NCBI RefSeq assembly: GCF_018860565.1
Contig: NZ_JAHKPS010000029.1
Coordinates: forward strand, 1-64,000
Direction: 5' to 3'
Source of the DNA: Winogradskyella psychrotolerans
GTDB taxonomy: Bacteria; Bacteroidota; Bacteroidia; Flavobacteriales; Flavobacteriaceae
Length of the DNA stretch: 64,000 nt
How positions within the stretch are numbered: position 1 is the first letter of the stretch; each line of letters starts with the position of its first letter. Below the pieces are notes generated by a model. It was given only the letters and a program-made list of their open reading frames with translations. It did no database searches and was not told the DNA's origin. Below are positions 61,581-64,000 of this stretch, piece by piece. A program made the position numbers and the translations under genes.

Positions 61581-62585
61581 TTGAGCTGGTTAAAAAAAGA
61601 CCCTTTACAGATTATTGCATTTCAAAGTTATGGAACAGATTCTCATTTTTATGCTAGAGGTAGAGCATTAGAAGATGAATCAATAGATTTAGAGGCTAAC
61701 AATACTTGGCAGCTTATCGTGAATTCTTGGAAACGTTTTGGAACTGATGAAATTAAGCATGTAGGTTTAGATTTAAAACTACCTAATAATAACATTTTAA
61801 AAGCTACGACAGATAGAAAAGGCTATTTTTGGGTTGAAGCTAATTTAGAAAACTTAAAATCACTTACCAATGATGAGGGTTGGTTGTCTTTTGAATTATC
61901 TTATAATGACGTCAATATAAAACGTAGCATACAGAATCAAAATCGATTTCCGGGAGAATTATTAATTCCTTCAAGTAAAGCGAAATTTGGTGTGGCAAGC
62001 GATATTGATGATACAATTTTGCATACAGGAGTTGTGTCTTTATTAAAGTGGAGATTAATTTATAATTCTATTTTTAAAAGTGCTAAAAGTAGAATTCCTT
62101 TAGAGGGCTCGGTAGAATTTTTTCATAAATTACATCGAGGCTCATCTGGTGATAATGCCAATCCTATTTTTTACGTTAGTCATAGTCCGTGGAATTTATA
62201 CCGTTATTTAGAACTCTTTCTAAAGCAGAACGATTTTCCAAAAGGACCTATCTTATTGCGTAGCGTTAGCGAGGCTTTAAAGAAAAAGGAATTAGGTGAT
62301 AAGCCTCAGAAACAAAAAGAGATTTTGAACCTTCTTAAAACGTATCCAGATTTGCCTTTTATTTTAATAGGTGATAGTGGCGAGCATGATCCAGATATTT
62401 ATATAGAAGTAGCAGAAAAATTCCCAAATAGAATTCTTGCTATTTATCTACGGAGTGTTAAGCACAAAAAGAAAATGTTACGGGTAAGACGCTTGATAGA
62501 AACTTATAGCTTAACACCAGTTTTGCTTGTAGAAAATAGTCAACAGGCAATTGAATATGCTAGGGAACACGGATTTATTGTTTAA
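61581..62585 (+). CDS. App1-family (DUF2183) phosphatidate phosphatase
   Basis: A 334-residue protein. An N-terminal beta-sandwich-like part (1-130) is followed by a HAD-type DUF2183 domain. Motif I is SDIDDTILHTG with D141, D143 and T145, then FYVSHSPWNLYRYLELFL and FILIGDSGEHDPDIY (motif III). Yeast App1 hydrolyses phosphatidic acid, so lipid phosphatase activity is likely. It starts with TTG 61581, shown by the absence of any earlier in-frame ATG; it is divergent from the S9 peptidase. Its 3' end overlaps the next gene by 11 bases on the opposite strand. Confidence 0.88.
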   Translation: MSWLKKDPLQIIAFQSYGTDSHFYARGRALEDESIDLEANNTWQLIVNSWKRFGTDEIKHVGLDLKLPNNNILKATTDRKGYFWVEANLENLKSLTNDEGWLSFELSYNDVNIKRSIQNQNRFPGELLIPSSKAKFGVASDIDDTILHTGVVSLLKWRLIYNSIFKSAKSRIPLEGSVEFFHKLHRGSSGDNANPIFYVSHSPWNLYRYLELFLKQNDFPKGPILLRSVSEALKKKELGDKPQKQKEILNLLKTYPDLPFILIGDSGEHDPDIYIEVAEKFPNRILAIYLRSVKHKKKMLRVRRLIETYSLTPVLLVENSQQAIEYAREHGFIV

Positions 62586-63033
62586 GGATGTTGTCTATTC
62601 TTTTTTTGTTTTTCTGTTGTAATAATGAAGGATATAGATTAAATATTACATTAAAAACAAACAATATTAGAGCAAAGGAGTAAGCTTTATTCCCTATTTG
62701 TAAACCTATAATAATAAGTATAAAAATGAAGCCAATAATATGTCCAATTTCGGCATAAACCATTTCATTTCTAATCTGTTTTAGATCTTCACGAGAAGCT
62801 CTTTTTTTTAGTTTTATATTTTGATTGAAGATTTTAAAGAAGCTGTTTTTTATAACCCAAGCAAATGCAGATAACCCAAGACTATTATAAATAGTTGCGC
62901 TTCTTATAAATTGAAAAGCTGATAATTTTGAATAGAATGTGGTGTTTTTTATAGCATTATTAACTATTAACCCAATCGTCCATGAGACAAAAGTAAATGT
63001 AATGGCCTTGAGAAAATAGAGTGTAAGAGTCAC
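62575..63033 (-). CDS. Small membrane protein, four predicted helices
   Basis: A 152-residue integral membrane protein starting with GTG at 63033, directly abutting the dNK stop. Hydrophobic segments lie at about residues 7-28, 49-65, 92-112 and 117-138. A basic loop with KLKKRASREDLKQIRNEMVYAEIGH separates the first pair from the second. The arrangement has some likeness to the CrtO-type (glycosyl-diaponeurosporenoate acyltransferase) family, but no firm motif supports that. Function unknown. Confidence 0.6.
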   Translation of the reverse strand: MTLTLYFLKAITFTFVSWTIGLIVNNAIKNTTFYSKLSAFQFIRSATIYNSLGLSAFAWVIKNSFFKIFNQNIKLKKRASREDLKQIRNEMVYAEIGHIIGFIFILIIIGLQIGNKAYSFALILFVFNVIFNLYPSLLQQKNKKRIDNILKQ

Positions 63034-63648
63034 CTAAAATAAGCCATTAATCTCAGCATCAATTCTATTAATAATATCACCTAAATCTTCAGGGTTCGCT
63101 ACAAAATCAAGATTGTCTACATCAATAATCAATAAATTACCTTTATTGTATTTAGAAATCCAAGCTTCGTAGCGCTCGTTTAAGCGACTTAAATAATCTA
63201 TGCTGATAGTGTTTTCGTAATCGCGACCTCTTTTGTGAATTTGAGCGACCAAATTAGGAATAGAACTGCGTAAGTAAATCAATAAATCAGGCCCTTTTAC
63301 AAAAGATTCCATTAACTCAAATAGCGAAGAATAGTTTTCAAAATCGCGATTTGTCATTAAGCCCATAGCATGTAAGTTGGGAGCAAAAATATGTGCATCC
63401 TCATAAATGGTTCTATCTTGAATGATATCTTTTCCGCTATCGTGAATTTGGTTGACTTGACGAAATCTGCTATTTAAGAAATACACTTGTAGATTAAAGC
63501 TCCAACGTTCCATCTGATTGTAAAAATCATCTAAATAAGGATTGTCAACGACATCTTCTAATTGTGCCTCCCATTTAAAATGTTTAGCGAGTAATTTTGT
63601 GAGTGTAGTTTTTCCAGCTCCTATATTTCCAGCAACAGCAACATGCAT
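63034..63648 (-). CDS. Deoxynucleoside kinase
   Basis: A 204-residue P-loop kinase of the dNK family, salvaging deoxynucleosides by 5'-phosphorylation. P-loop GNIGAGKTT is at residues 7-15. Full family motifs are present: the E-D pair in LEDVVDNPYL, the D-R-T motif in IIQDRTIYEDAHIF and the Arg-rich lid HKRGRDYENTISIDYLSRLN. The fused copy at 29375 lacks the D-R-T motif, so the two should differ in substrate or activity. It precedes the membrane protein gene on the same strand without a gap. Confidence 0.93.
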   Translation of the reverse strand: MHVAVAGNIGAGKTTLTKLLAKHFKWEAQLEDVVDNPYLDDFYNQMERWSFNLQVYFLNSRFRQVNQIHDSGKDIIQDRTIYEDAHIFAPNLHAMGLMTNRDFENYSSLFELMESFVKGPDLLIYLRSSIPNLVAQIHKRGRDYENTISIDYLSRLNERYEAWISKYNKGNLLIIDVDNLDFVANPEDLGDIINRIDAEINGLF

Positions 63649-63651
63649 AAT

Positions 63652-64000
63652 CTATTCCGTTTTTAATTGGTATTCTCGTAGTATTTCTTGGTCGTAAATA
63701 TACACCGTTTCGTTGGTTACCAAAAACTGTTTTATTAACATTTTTGGATGTTGTATAGGCTTAATTTTAGAGCCATTTTTTTCTAAGAAATAAAGTTTTT
63801 CAGCCTTCTTTAAAAGCAAATATGCTTTACTAAAAGCTAAACGCTCATATCCTGTATTCTCTATCTTTTGAATTAAACTACCAAAATAATTATAAATGTA
63901 AAGAAAGTTCTCCGTAAGCAAATAGCAATAGTTATAGTCGCTTTTTAGGTCTAAAACGATAGACTGAACAGGAACAGTTTTGAGTTTTATCTTATTAGTT
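63652..64000 (-). CDS. Partial gene: C-terminal part of a hypothetical, propeller-like protein
   Basis: The frame runs on past the window end: from base 64000 down to the TAG at 63652-63654 it codes for 115 residues with no stop. A TTG at 63921 is not a true start, because the sequence before it continues in the same style (TVPVQSIVLDLKSDYNYCY). The repeated motif LYIYNYFGSLIQKI and VYIYDQEILREYQL suggests blades of a beta-propeller. It ends 3 bases before the dNK start, so the genes are likely cotranscribed. Function unknown. Confidence 0.6.
   Translation of the reverse strand, partial: TNKIKLKTVPVQSIVLDLKSDYNYCYLLTENFLYIYNYFGSLIQKIENTGYERLAFSKAYLLLKKAEKLYFLEKNGSKIKPIQHPKMLIKQFLVTNETVYIYDQEILREYQLKTE

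Overview
This window is a contiguous piece of a chromosome from a member of the Bacteroidota, almost certainly the family Flavobacteriaceae (Olleya/Winogradskyella/Psychroserpens-like; the genus cannot be fixed by reading alone). The evidence is AT-rich DNA, type IX secretion (T9SS) sorting domains and a PorP/SprF protein, SusC/SusD pairs, a short primary sigma factor of 287 residues, LytS/LytTR regulation, the block CBS protein - NAD kinase - DUF6089 - UppS - BamA - OmpH - OmpH - MurI, and promoters of the Bacteroidota type (TTG near -33, TAnnTTTG near -7) where they can be read.

Layout. 1-1.2 kb: end of a T9SS type B cargo gene and its PorP/SprF partner. 1.3-3.5 kb: a vWA lipoprotein and a SIMPL-like protein. 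3.7-6.7 kb: a TPR/LytS histidine kinase and its LytTR regulator. 6.8-9.1 kb: a DUF2797 protein divergent from a GH3-family protein. 9.4-13 kb: clpX, clpP and tig, the protein quality-control group. 13-15 kb: a small membrane protein, an alpha/beta hydrolase and pdxJ. 15.2-23.9 kb: nadK, uppS, bamA, two ompH/skp genes and murI, an envelope-biogenesis block. 23.9-29.3 kb: a gamma carbonic anhydrase-like protein, rpsU, rpoD, a large AsmA protein and a queuosine-precursor transporter. 29.4-34.8 kb: a FolK-deoxynucleoside kinase fusion, two methyltransferases, two intergenic repeat elements, a decayed gene fragment and mutS. 34.9-36.7 kb: tRNA-Gly, tRNA-Leu, a LacI regulator and a lipoprotein of 11-residue repeats.

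37-49.8 kb is the accessory region of most interest. In order it holds an ECF sigma factor, a FecR anti-sigma factor, a SusC transporter with a signalling (STN) domain, SusD, two PKD plus YWTD-propeller lipoproteins, a cyanophycinase (peptidase S51), a secreted M20 metallopeptidase, and a second S51 protein carrying a T9SS type A sorting domain. I read it as a self-regulated peptide-utilisation locus, laid out like a polysaccharide utilisation locus but aimed at cyanophycin (multi-L-arginyl-poly-L-aspartate) or a similar isopeptide. The proposed flow is extracellular cleavage by the T9SS-exported enzyme, capture by SusD and the lipoproteins, import through SusC, periplasmic cleavage by the second S51 enzyme and M20, and induction through SusC-FecR-ECF sigma. 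The gene content is seen directly; the substrate is inferred.

49.9-55.6 kb: an AlkB-like protein, Kdo transferase (waaA), a DegT-type aminotransferase, galE and a secreted amidohydrolase that may also act on Xaa-Arg or related dipeptides. 55.6-64 kb: lspA, fabD, a FAD-dependent oxidoreductase, an S9 peptidase, an App1-type phosphatase, a small membrane protein, a second deoxynucleoside kinase and a gene cut by the window end. I see no phage, insertion sequence, CRISPR array, rRNA or replication origin.
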